This document shows positions 42,447 to 50,075 of a stretch of DNA of 64,000 nucleotides, piece by piece. This DNA is from Palsa-504 sp963844625 (lineage in GTDB: Bacteria > Actinomycetota > Actinomycetes > Streptosporangiales > Streptosporangiaceae). Both the position numbers and the translations under genes were made by a program. The stretch spans positions 1 to 64,000 of the forward strand of contig CAWJPF010000018.1 of assembly GCA_963844625.1 (NCBI GenBank). Direction: 5' to 3'. The number at the start of each line of letters is the position of its first letter. Within the stretch, counting starts at the first letter, position 1. Under the pieces are notes generated by a model. The model worked only from the letters and a program-made list of their open reading frames with translations, was not told where the DNA came from and ran no database searches.

Positions 42447-43028
42447 TTACAGGCCCGGTGCCCCCCAGACGGGGAACCAGCGGGCCAGGTCCGGCTCGAA
42501 CTTCAGGTCGCTACCGACCACGCCCTTGACTTGCAGCTCAAGCGCGTTGTCCCGGCGCTCGCCGGAGAGCGGCGCGAACGGGTAGAACGTGCCCCGCTTG
42601 AACAGGTAGACCAGAGCGAGCCTGCGCTCCTCATCATCTTTGAAGGCGACCAGGGTGCACAGCAGCTGGGGGCCGAAGCCCGCGTCGACGAGTGAGGAGT
42701 TCACCGCGTGCAGATCGGTGACCAGCGCGTCAAGCTCGTCCGACATGCGCGAGCTGACCAGCCAGGTGAACCCGTAGGAGTCCTTGCTCACCTCGACGGG
42801 CAGGCCGCCTTCCTTGCCCGAGCTCATATCGAGCAGTTCCTGCACGTCCTTCTGCACGTCGGAGAAGGACCGGCCTTCGACCGGGCGAAAACACACCGAG
42901 CCGGAACCGGTGGGCTTGAAACCGGCTCCGGCGTCGAGCGTGACCGCCGCCGACGGCAGCGCGAACAGGTCATCCAGCTTGGGCTGGACCGGTTTGGTCC
43001 GGCCCAGCAGGGTGTCGAGGAAGCCCAC
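42447..43028 (-). CDS. pspAB: PspA-associated protein PspAB
   Basis: 193 residues (GFLDTLLGRTKPVQPKLDDLFALPSAA; FTWLVSSRMSDELDALVTDLHAVN). This is the PspAB family, which in actinobacteria follows htpX in the PSP membrane-stress operon. No membrane helix. It lies eight bases after the broken htpX, in the same direction, and ends the operon. The biochemical role is not known. Confidence 0.88.
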   Translation of the reverse strand: MGFLDTLLGRTKPVQPKLDDLFALPSAAVTLDAGAGFKPTGSGSVCFRPVEGRSFSDVQKDVQELLDMSSGKEGGLPVEVSKDSYGFTWLVSSRMSDELDALVTDLHAVNSSLVDAGFGPQLLCTLVAFKDDEERRLALVYLFKRGTFYPFAPLSGERRDNALELQVKGVVGSDLKFEPDLARWFPVWGAPGL

Positions 43029-43035
43029 GAGCGCG

Positions 43036-43990
43036 TTACCCGGCGGTCCGGTTGAGCTGCTGCTGCACCTTGTCGAGCTCGGCCAGCCTGCGCTCCAGGC
43101 TCGGGTGGGTGGAGAAGACGCTGGCCAGGCTCCCCTTGGGGGCCAGGTGCATCGCGGGGGCGAAGAAGAACGCGTTCATGGGCTGCGCGGTGCGCAGGTC
43201 ATTGGTCGGGATCTTGGATATATCCCCGCTGACCTTTTGCAGCGCGCTCTTCAGCGCGCTCGGCTGGCCGGTGAGCAGCGCGGCACTGCGGTCGGCGGAC
43301 AGTTCGCGGTACCTGGAAAGCAGGCGGATCAGCAGGAAGCTGACCGCGTAGACGATAATGCTCACCGCCATCAGCGCGAACATGATGATCGCGGTGTTCT
43401 GGTTGTTGCCGCCGCGACCGCGGCCGCCGCCGAACAGCTCCCCGTAGAAGGCGACCCTGATCAGCAGCGCGGCGATGATGGCCAGGAACGAGGCGGCCGT
43501 CATGACCTGGACGTCCTTGTGCGCCACATGGGACATCTCGTGCGCGATGACGCCCTCGAGCTCCTCCGGAGTCAGCCAGGCGCATCAGGCCGGTGGTCAC
43601 GCAGAGCACCGCGTGGTCCGCGTTGCGCCCGGTCGCGAAGGCGTTCGGCATGTTCGAGTTGGCGATGGCCACCCGGGGCTTCGGCATGTCCGCCAGCGCG
43701 CAGAGCCGGTCCACGATGCCGTGCAGCTCGGGTGCCTCCTGCGGGGTGACCTCGCGGGCCCCGGCCGTCCGCAGCGCGATCTTGTCTGAGTAGAACAGCG
43801 ACCCGATGGCGAAGCCGCCACCGAGGACCACCGCGAACAGCACGATCGCGGCACTGGACGCGTGATAAGCCGTGCCGATGCCGATGATCGCGGCGACGAA
43901 CGCGACGAAAACGAGCCCGAGCAGGAACATGGTCGCGGTCATCCGCACCGTGAGCCCCCGGTCGGGCGCATACCTGGTACGCGCCGCCAT
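43036..43990 (-). pseudogene. htpX: htpX-type membrane zinc metalloprotease, broken by a +1 frameshift
   Basis: The start ATG at 43988-43990 has GGAGG upstream. The first frame encodes two helices and reads correctly through CVTTGLMRL (to about 43582). Family sequence then continues in another frame as TPEELEGVIAHEMSHVAHKD to the end at 43036. One extra base, a C at 43576 or 43577 on the plus strand (CGCCTGGCTGACTCC instead of CGCCTGCTGACTCC in the gene), explains the shift. The zinc motif HEMSH lies just after the break. Without the extra base the protein would be about 317 residues and complete. It may be a true lesion, a programmed shift or a sequencing error. Confidence 0.85.
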
Positions 43991-44138
43991 GGCGCCACCT
44001 CCGTTCGGCCCCGGCCGGTTGTGGCCGCCTGGAGCCAGCAGCATTACTTAGCTGAAATCTACCCGTATAACGCTGAACCCGAGCCGAACGTTACCCGCGA
44101 GTATGCTCTGGGCTTCCCAGGACTTCCGCCCCGAATGT

Positions 44139-44169
44139 CCAGGGCTTCAGCCCGGGACTTCAGCCCTGG
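44139..44169. terminator. hairpin between pspAA and htpX
   Basis: CCAGGGCT at 44139-44146 pairs with AGCCCTGG at 44162-44169. It is embedded in a run of related GGGCTTCAGCCC motifs (44108-44182) in which several alternative hairpins are possible. It lies directly after the pspAA stop and before htpX, so it could reduce expression of the distal genes pspAB and htpX. Confidence 0.5.
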
Positions 44170-44172
44170 GCT

Positions 44173-44451
44173 TCAGCCCGGAATGAGGCCTTCGTCCGTG
44201 AGCAGCTTGCGAACCTCGTCCATGCTCGAATCCTGATGAGGAAGGATCAGGTCCGACGCGTCCAGACTATCCGGGGGCAGCGGTGAACCCTGCGCGCGAA
44301 CCTGGGCCAGCAGGCCAGTCAGCGCGGCGGTGAAGGCGGCCTCGTCGTTGTGGTTGACGGCCGTCTCGAGTTCGGCGTCCAGGCGGTTCAGCTCGGCGGT
44401 GGCCGCGTCGTCGACCTTGAACTGCCCCTCGCTCAGGATCCTGACGATCAC
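44173..44451 (-). CDS. pspAA: PspA-associated protein PspAA
   Basis: 92 residues: MIVRILSEGQFKVDDAATAE, then NRLDAELETAVNHNDEAAFT and a C-terminal region DLILPHQDSSMDEVRKLLTDEG. It matches the PspAA family, found in actinobacteria directly after pspA. It overlaps pspA by four bases (ATGA at 44448-44451), so the two are made in step. It is presumed to work with PspA in envelope-stress response. Confidence 0.92.
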   Translation of the reverse strand: MIVRILSEGQFKVDDAATAELNRLDAELETAVNHNDEAAFTAALTGLLAQVRAQGSPLPPDSLDASDLILPHQDSSMDEVRKLLTDEGLIPG

Positions 44452-45311
44452 TGTCCCTCACCGTCCTGCGGCTGCTCGTTCGCGCTGGGCAGATCCGAAA
44501 CCGGGAGCCCAGCCGTGGAGGGGGCCGGCGGAGCGTAGTGGGTCTGGCTCTGCTGGCTGTCGCCATTCGGCTGGCCGTCGCCGTTGGCGCCGCCTTCAAG
44601 CTGCTTCGGCGCGCTGGCGGCGATCTCGCCCCTGAGCCTGCGCAGCTCGCTCTCGACGTCGCTGCCCGCGCTGATCTGGTCGAGCTCGGACTGGATGTCA
44701 TCGCGGCGGCCGCCGAGGTCCTCGAGCGCGCCCGAGGCCATCAGCTCGTCGATCGCGCCGGCCCTGGCCTGCATCTGGGCAGTCTTGTCCTCGGCCCGCT
44801 GGATCGCCATGCCGACGTCGCCCATCTCTTCCGAGATGCCGGAGAACGCCTCGTTGATCCGCGTCTGCGCCTCAGCCGCGGTGTAGGTGGCCTTGATGGT
44901 CTCCTTCCTGGTCCGGAAGGCGTCCACCTTGGCCTGCAGCCGCTGCGAAGCGACGGTCAGCTTCTCCTCTTCGGCCTGAAGCTGGGCATACTGCGCCTGC
45001 AGGTCGTTCAGCTGGCTCTGCGCGGAGGACTTGCGGATGAGCGCCTCCCGCGCGAGGTCCTCGCGGTTCATCCCGAGAGCCTTGCGCGCCTGGTCATCAA
45101 GCTTGTTCGCCTGCTGCTGCAGCTGGTTCATCTGCAGCTCGACGCGCTTGCGCGAGGTGGCGACGTCCGCGACCCCGCGGCGGACCTTCGTCAGCAACTC
45201 GAGCTGCCGCTGGTAGGAATAGTCCAGGGTCTCACGAGGGTCTTCCATCTTGTCCAGGGCCTTGTTGGCCTTGGCCTTGAAGACAAGTGAGACTCGCTTC
45301 ATCACGCCCAT
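44448..45311 (-). CDS. pspA: phage shock protein A / IM30 homologue
   Basis: 287 residues. Almost entirely a long coiled coil (residues 20-230) of the ESCRT-III-like PspA fold: VFKAKANKALDKMEDPRETLDYSYQRQL, VATSRKRVELQMNQLQQQANKL, and the conserved AFSGISEEMGDVGMAIQRAE. The C-terminal 50 residues are a disordered Gly/Gln/Ser/Pro tail. PspA binds and stabilises stressed inner membranes. First gene of pspA-pspAA-htpX-pspAB; the promoter must lie in the divergent region 45312-45533. Confidence 0.94.
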   Translation of the reverse strand: MGVMKRVSLVFKAKANKALDKMEDPRETLDYSYQRQLELLTKVRRGVADVATSRKRVELQMNQLQQQANKLDDQARKALGMNREDLAREALIRKSSAQSQLNDLQAQYAQLQAEEEKLTVASQRLQAKVDAFRTRKETIKATYTAAEAQTRINEAFSGISEEMGDVGMAIQRAEDKTAQMQARAGAIDELMASGALEDLGGRRDDIQSELDQISAGSDVESELRRLRGEIAASAPKQLEGGANGDGQPNGDSQQSQTHYAPPAPSTAGLPVSDLPSANEQPQDGEGQ

Positions 45312-45533
45312 AACGCGCGGCCGTCCCCTTCATTAACATCTTGACCACCACCAGCCGCGCGACCGGGCCGATAAGGCCGGCACCCGGCTAGACGGCGGAC
45401 GAGCCCGTGCGACTAGTCGACCTCCACCCTACGCGGTCGCCGGCATGGGAGCTACCACGTCCGGGCGGGCGCAGCGCGTACTCTTTCGTCCCCAGGGGCG
45501 CGGCGCGCACTATTTCGTGCTGGGCTCTAAGCT

Positions 45534-46166
45534 ATGCCCGTGTTCCGACGCCGTAGCGCCGGGGCGACGGACGGCACGGCCCAGGATTCCCCGGGCGCGC
45601 AGAGCCCGGACGCACCGGCCGAAACCAAGCCAGTCCGCTCCCCCGCCGAGGCGGCCAAGGGACGGCCCACCCCTAAGCGCAGCGTGGCCGAGGCCAAGCG
45701 GCGCCAGCCGATCACCGGCTCGCGCCCGTCGGCCGCGCCGCGCACCCCGGAGGATAAGGCCAAGGCCAAGGCCGGCCGGACCGGCCGGTACGACGCGATG
45801 AAGCGCGGCGAGGCGTGGGCGCTCAACCCGCGCGACCGCGGCCCGGCCCGCGCCCTGGCCCGTGACTTCGTGGACTCCAAGCGCCGGCTCAGCGAGTACT
45901 ACATGTACGTGCTGATAGTCCTGCTCGCCGCCGTGTTCTTCCGGGATAGGGGGGTGCAGGAGTTCATCTCCCCGCTGGTCCTCGTGCTCGTGGCCGTCAT
46001 CCTCATCGACGCCTTCCTGATCCGCCGGAAGCTGACCGCGCTGGTCGCCGAGCGGCTTCCCGGCGAGTCCACCCGCGGCCTGACCGTGTACGCGGTAATG
46101 CGGGCGCTGCAGATACGCAGGTTCCGGGTGCCGACGCCGCGGGTCGGGCCCGGCGACAAGTTCTAG
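45534..46166 (+). CDS. DUF3043 membrane protein
   Basis: 210 residues. A disordered basic N-terminus (residues 1-90, rich in Pro, Ala, Lys) is followed by the DUF3043 core: MKRGEAWALNPRDRGPARALARDFVDSKR, two helices (YYMYVLIVLLAAVFF and LVLVLVAVILIDAFLI) and the tail RGLTVYAVMRALQIRRFRVPTPRVGPG. Conserved throughout actinobacteria, function unknown. ATG at 45534; 11 bases before the aldo/keto reductase gene. Confidence 0.92.
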   Translation: MPVFRRRSAGATDGTAQDSPGAQSPDAPAETKPVRSPAEAAKGRPTPKRSVAEAKRRQPITGSRPSAAPRTPEDKAKAKAGRTGRYDAMKRGEAWALNPRDRGPARALARDFVDSKRRLSEYYMYVLIVLLAAVFFRDRGVQEFISPLVLVLVAVILIDAFLIRRKLTALVAERLPGESTRGLTVYAVMRALQIRRFRVPTPRVGPGDKF

Positions 46167-46177
46167 AGTTAGGGATC

Positions 46178-47176
46178 ATGGAATACCGACACCTTGGTAA
46201 AAGCGGCCTGGTCATCAGCGAGATCGCGTACGGGAACTGGATCACGCACGGCTCGCAGGTCGAGGAGCAGGCCGCGGTCGCGTGCGTCCGGGCCGCGCTC
46301 GACGAGGGCATCACCACCTTCGACACCGCCGACGTCTACGCGGGCGGGCGCGCGGAGGAGGTCCTCGGCCGGGCGCTGCACGGGGTCCGGCGCGAATCGC
46401 TCGAGATCTTCACCAAGCTGTACTGGCCCATGGGCAGCGGGCGCAACGACCGCGGCCTGTCCCGTAAGCACATCACCGAGTCGGTGCATGCCTCGCTGCG
46501 CCGGCTGCAGACCGACTACATCGACCTGTACCAGGCGCACCGGTATGACTACGAGACGCCGATCGAAGAGACCATGCGCGCCTTCGACGACCTCATCCGG
46601 GCGGGCAAGGTCCTGTACATCGGCGTGTCCGAGTGGCGCGCCGAGCAGATCGGCGCCGCGCTCAAGGTCGCCGGCGAGCTCGGCCTGGACCGGATCGTGT
46701 CCAACCAGCCGCAGTACAACATGCTGTGGCGGGTGATCGAGGCGGAGGTCGTTCCGCTGTGCGAGAAAGAGGGCATCGGGCAGATCGTGTTCTCCCCGAT
46801 CGCACAGGGCGTGCTGACCGGCAAGTATCAGCCGGGCGCCGCGCCCCCAGCGGATTCCCGGGCCACCGACCCGTCGGGTTCGAACTTCATCAAGGGGTTC
46901 CTGACCGACGAGACGCTCACGGCGGTGCAGCGGCTCAAGCCGCTGGCCGACGAGGCCGGGCTCTCGCTGGCCCAGCTCGCGGTGGCGTGGGTCCTGCAGA
47001 ACCCGAACGTGTCCGCGGCCATTATCGGCGCGACCCGGCCCGAGCAGGTGCGGGAGAACGTCAAGGCGTCCGGCGTGCGGCTGGACGCCGGCCTGATGCA
47101 CCGGATCGACGAGGCGCTCAGCGACGTGATCATCCGCGACCCGGCACGGACCGCCAGCCCGCCATCGCGTCCCTGA
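46178..47176 (+). CDS. aldo/keto reductase, K+-channel beta-subunit-like
   Basis: 332 residues, ATG at 46178. TIM-barrel NADPH-dependent reductase with the catalytic tetrad in FDTADVYAGGRAEEVLG (Asp and Tyr), TKLYWPMG (Lys) and YQAHRYD (His), and the nucleotide site AAIIGATRPEQVRENVKA. Motifs such as MEYRHLGKSGLVISEIAYG and NQPQYNMLWRVIE place it in the Kv-beta/YghZ group, which reduces aldehydes such as methylglyoxal. Likely transcribed with DUF3043. Confidence 0.92.
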   Translation: MEYRHLGKSGLVISEIAYGNWITHGSQVEEQAAVACVRAALDEGITTFDTADVYAGGRAEEVLGRALHGVRRESLEIFTKLYWPMGSGRNDRGLSRKHITESVHASLRRLQTDYIDLYQAHRYDYETPIEETMRAFDDLIRAGKVLYIGVSEWRAEQIGAALKVAGELGLDRIVSNQPQYNMLWRVIEAEVVPLCEKEGIGQIVFSPIAQGVLTGKYQPGAAPPADSRATDPSGSNFIKGFLTDETLTAVQRLKPLADEAGLSLAQLAVAWVLQNPNVSAAIIGATRPEQVRENVKASGVRLDAGLMHRIDEALSDVIIRDPARTASPPSRP

Positions 47177-47238
47177 CGGAGCCGCGGTGCTGATGTAGTT
47201 GCGGCCCTGAGGCAGTTGTGACGCTGAGGCAGCCGTCC

Positions 47239-47448
47239 TTAGGCGTCCGGGTGCAGGCTCATCGGACCGTACTCTCTCCTGGCGTCCTCCAGGAGAGAGA
47301 CCTGGTCCACACCGGACGCCAGCAGCGCGCGCCAGTTCTCGCCGAGCCAGCTTTCCGCGTCGCCCTGGCTGGCGAAGATGGCCTCTTGCAGCTCGTCGGA
47401 GTCGATCGCGGTCCCGTCCGCCTTCTCATACCGCCAGGTCCAGGGCAT
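47239..47448 (-). CDS. small conserved actinobacterial protein
   Basis: 69 residues: MPWTWRYEKADGTAI, then FASQGDAESWLGENWRALLA and VSLLEDARREYGPMSLH. It belongs to a family of short acidic proteins widespread in actinomycetes, with no function known to me. No membrane segment or cysteine. Convergent with the aldo/keto reductase. Its 3' part contains an 11-base-pair hairpin at 47272-47299. Confidence 0.72.
   Translation of the reverse strand: MPWTWRYEKADGTAIDSDELQEAIFASQGDAESWLGENWRALLASGVDQVSLLEDARREYGPMSLHPDA
47272..47299. terminator. hairpin inside the 3' end of a small gene
   Basis: CTCTCTCCTGG (47272-47282) and CCAGGAGAGAG (47289-47299) pair perfectly around a six-base loop. It sits within the coding sequence of the gene at 47239-47448, near its end, and about 95 bases after the convergent aldo/keto reductase stop. 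It may terminate the plus-strand transcript while also encoding protein on the minus strand. Confidence 0.45.
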
Positions 47449-47540
47449 GGGGTTATGGCCTCCCTCGTCATGTGTGCTGACTGAGGGTAGCTCAGGGAAA
47501 GGTGGCGGCGAGGCGCCTGGCTCAAAGATGGGGGCCAGCT

Positions 47541-48173
47541 TCAGCTAGATGCCCGGTGAGCTGAACGCCTGAACAAGCGGAAAGGTAAAGCACAGAAGAG
47601 GATGGCCCAGACGGCCTTGCCGCGGCCAGTCACCGGGCTCCAGCCCCAGACGTCGCTCAGCGCGTCTACCATCTGCAGGCCGCGGCCGTTTTCCTCGGTC
47701 CGGTCCGGCGCCCTGAGCACCGGGGCGGTGTCGGACGGGTCGAGCACGGCGCACATGACCTCGCCGGTCCGGCGCAGCAGCCGAAGGCCGAGAGGCTGCC
47801 CCGATCCCACGCACCTCGCGGCGTGTGACACCGCGTTGGCCACGAATTCGCCGACGATGGCTTCGGCGTCATCCGCGAGCGAGGCCAGGCCCCAGTCCTT
47901 CAGCATGTTCCTGGTGAACTTCCTGGCGGTCCGCCCGGACTGGGCGCCGGTGCCCAGGGGACAGGCCGCTACGGCAGGCGAGTCCCACCAGTCAGAAGGC
48001 ATCCGGACCACGCGAGGACGTCCAGGCGCGCACTGCAGCCTGGAGGTTAGGTCAAGCGGCCGACGAATGGCAGGATCGACCTTCGTTCGTGTCGGCAACC
48101 CTACTTGGCTCAAGCCCATCGCGACCCCGCGGAGCGTAGTGCGGCAATCCCGGCTGACGGCCGCAAACCTCAT
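47541..48173 (-). CDS. anti-sigma-type ATP-binding protein (HATPase_c_2)
   Basis: Up to 210 residues; the true start may be an internal Met near 48002 (PSDWWDSPAV) because the first 57 residues are not family-like. The fold is the RsbW-like serine kinase ATPase: ARKFTRNMLKDWGLASLADDAEAIVGEFVANAVSHAA (N box), LRLLRRTGEVMCAVLDPSDTAPVLR (G1 region, degenerate) and NGRGLQMVDALSDVWGW (G2 box). Such proteins act with STAS partners to control sigma factors or other targets; one STAS protein lies at 8014. The G1 DxGxG motif is degenerate, so kinase activity is uncertain. Confidence 0.8.
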   Translation of the reverse strand: MRFAAVSRDCRTTLRGVAMGLSQVGLPTRTKVDPAIRRPLDLTSRLQCAPGRPRVVRMPSDWWDSPAVAACPLGTGAQSGRTARKFTRNMLKDWGLASLADDAEAIVGEFVANAVSHAARCVGSGQPLGLRLLRRTGEVMCAVLDPSDTAPVLRAPDRTEENGRGLQMVDALSDVWGWSPVTGRGKAVWAILFCALPFRLFRRSAHRASS

Positions 48174-48479
48174 CCTGCCCGAGTTGACGCCTTCTATGCA
48201 AGCCCATCTGCACGTTCATTTGGCTCGTGCATCCCGTAGTGGCCCAGGTCATGCGGTTTTCAAGCAAACGTGTGCAGGCGGAACCGGGCTCGCCTGGCCA
48301 GATGGCGGAGCGGTAGCTTTTCCCGGGATGCCTAATAACATAAAGTAATCACGGATGGCGGCGACTCGGTGAACGGGCCCGTGCGGGATTCGCGTTATCG
48401 TGAGTCATCACTTCTCCGGTGTGAGACGGGGACAGTATTCCCCGCGTAGCCGGGTTCTCGGCGTGGCAGGGAGCCGCTG
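48174..48479. other. intergenic region before xylB
   Basis: 306 bases between the divergent anti-sigma gene and xylB. It has an AT-rich patch (TAATAACATAAAGTAATC, about 48332-48349), a candidate promoter region, and the Shine-Dalgarno GGGAG seven bases before the xylB ATG. The palindrome found twice before xylA is not present here. No small gene was recognised. Confidence 0.3.
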
Positions 48480-49862
48480 ATGCTTGTCGCTGGCGTCGAT
48501 TCATCCACGCAGTCCACCAAGGTGCTGCTCTGCCAGGCCGACGACGGCGCTATCGTCGCGCAGGCCAGCGCCCCGCATCCGGACGGGACCGAGTGCGACC
48601 CCGAACTGTGGTGGCGGGCTCTGGCCCAGGCCGGGGACGGACTGCTCGACCGCGCGGACGCGATCGGGGTGGCGGCGCAGCAGCACGGCATGGTGGTCAT
48701 CGACAAGGCCGGCCAGGTGATCAGGCCCGCCCTGCTCTGGAACGACGTGCGCTCCGCGCCTCAGGCCCGGGCGCTCATCGCCGAACTCGGCGGCCCGCGA
48801 TGGTGGGCAGAGCGGACCGGGAGCGTCCCGACGGCCTCGTTCACGGTCACCAAGCTGCGCTGGCTGGCCGAGCACGAGCCGGACGCCGCCGCCCGCACCG
48901 CGCACGTACTGCTCCCGCACGACTGGCTGACCTGGCGACTGGCGGCCGGTGAGCCGACCACCGATCGCGGTGACGCCTCTGGCACCGGGTACTTCTCCCC
49001 CGCCACTGGCTGCTGGCTGCCCGAGGTAGCCGAGGCCGCGCTCGGCAGGCCGACCAGGCTGCCGAGGATCGCCGGGCCCGCCGAGGTCGTGGGCCGGGCC
49101 GCCGGCGGTGCGGCACTTTCCGCGGGAACCGGGGACAACATGGGCGCCGCCCTCGGCCTTGGCCTCGGGGTGGGCGAAGTCGTCGTCTCGATCGGGACCT
49201 CGGGTACCGCGTACGCGGTCGCGGCCCGGCCCGCCGCCGACGAGACCGGCGCGGTGGCCGGCTTCGCCGACGCCACCGGGCGTTTCCTGCCGCTGGTCGC
49301 CACGATCAACGCCGCCCGGGTGCTAAGTGTCACCGCCCGCATGGTCGGCACCGACGCCGACGGCCTGTCCCGCCTCGCGCTGGCCGCGCCTCCCGGGGCG
49401 CGGGGCCTGACCCTGCTGCCCTACCTCGACGGCGAGCGGTCTCCGAACCGGCCGGACGCCCACGGCGTGCTGGCCGGGCTGACCAGCACCAACACGACGC
49501 CGGAAAATCTCGCGCGGGCGGCGGTCGAGGCTGTGCTCTGCTCGCTCGCGGACGCCATCGACAACCTGGCCGACTGCGGGATCGCCGCGCAGCGCGTGGT
49601 TCTCATCGGCGGCGCCGCCCGGTCGCCGGCCGTCCGCCGCATCGCCCCGGCGGTCTTCGGCGTGCCGGTAACCGTGCCCGAACCGGCGGAGTACGTAGCG
49701 CTCGGCGCCGCCCGGCAGGCCGCCTGGGCGCTGTCCGGCTCGGACCAGCCACCGAAGTGGCCGCCGGCCGGTCCGGGCGCCGAGTACACCGCCGAGCCCT
49801 CCCCGCAGGTCCGCGAGCAGTACGCGGCGCTGCGGGACGCGACGGCGGGCTGGGGCAGCTAA
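48480..49862 (+). CDS. xylB: xylulokinase
   Basis: 460 residues, ATG at 48480. FGGY-family sugar kinase: VAGVDSSTQSTKVLL (phosphate 1), VAAQQHGMVVIDKAG, PALLWNDVRS, the xylulose-binding TASFTVTKLRWL, SAGTGDNMGAALGLG, IGTSGTAYAV and LLPYLDGERSPN plus LIGGAARSPAVRRI (adenosine). It phosphorylates D-xylulose to xylulose 5-phosphate, which enters the pentose phosphate pathway. Followed 213 bases later by xylA with operators in between. Confidence 0.94.
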   Translation: MLVAGVDSSTQSTKVLLCQADDGAIVAQASAPHPDGTECDPELWWRALAQAGDGLLDRADAIGVAAQQHGMVVIDKAGQVIRPALLWNDVRSAPQARALIAELGGPRWWAERTGSVPTASFTVTKLRWLAEHEPDAAARTAHVLLPHDWLTWRLAAGEPTTDRGDASGTGYFSPATGCWLPEVAEAALGRPTRLPRIAGPAEVVGRAAGGAALSAGTGDNMGAALGLGLGVGEVVVSIGTSGTAYAVAARPAADETGAVAGFADATGRFLPLVATINAARVLSVTARMVGTDADGLSRLALAAPPGARGLTLLPYLDGERSPNRPDAHGVLAGLTSTNTTPENLARAAVEAVLCSLADAIDNLADCGIAAQRVVLIGGAARSPAVRRIAPAVFGVPVTVPEPAEYVALGAARQAAWALSGSDQPPKWPPAGPGAEYTAEPSPQVREQYAALRDATAGWGS

Positions 49863-49914
49863 GACGGCTGAGACCACGCGGGCGGTCGGCTGGTCCCTCG
49901 CACCGTATCCACAG

Positions 49915-49939
49915 CCACGACGATGGAGCATCGTAGTGG
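49915..49939. promoter_or_regulatory. palindromic operator 1 upstream of xylA
   Basis: CCACGACGATG-GAG-CATCGTAGTGG is a 25-base dyad with one mismatch; the core ACGATGGAGCATCGT is perfect. The same core recurs 31 bases further on, about three helical turns. It lies about 140 bases before xylA. A LacI-family repressor (gene at 52278) or an unlinked XylR is the likely binder. Confidence 0.7.
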
Positions 49940-49945
49940 TAATAG

Positions 49946-49970
49946 CAACAACGATGGAGCATCGTCGTGG
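49946..49970. promoter_or_regulatory. palindromic operator 2 upstream of xylA
   Basis: The second copy of ACGATGGAGCATCGT (49951-49965), with partly symmetric flanks (CAACA on the left, CGTGG on the right). It is on the same face of the helix as operator 1. The two together suggest cooperative binding of dimers or tetramer looping over the xylA promoter. Confidence 0.7.
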
Positions 49971-50075
49971 CTAGGCTGCGTGACGCCTGGGCGGCCCGCG
50001 CGGCTGGGCTCCGGGCGCGGCTGGCTGGCATGAAAGCATGAAGACTTCAGGGCCACGACAGGAAAGGACCGCCAC

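Noticed and set aside
44267..44701. Alternative minus-strand frame across pspAA and pspA
   Set aside because: The two true frames match PspA and PspAA and overlap by ATGA; the alternative has no family match.
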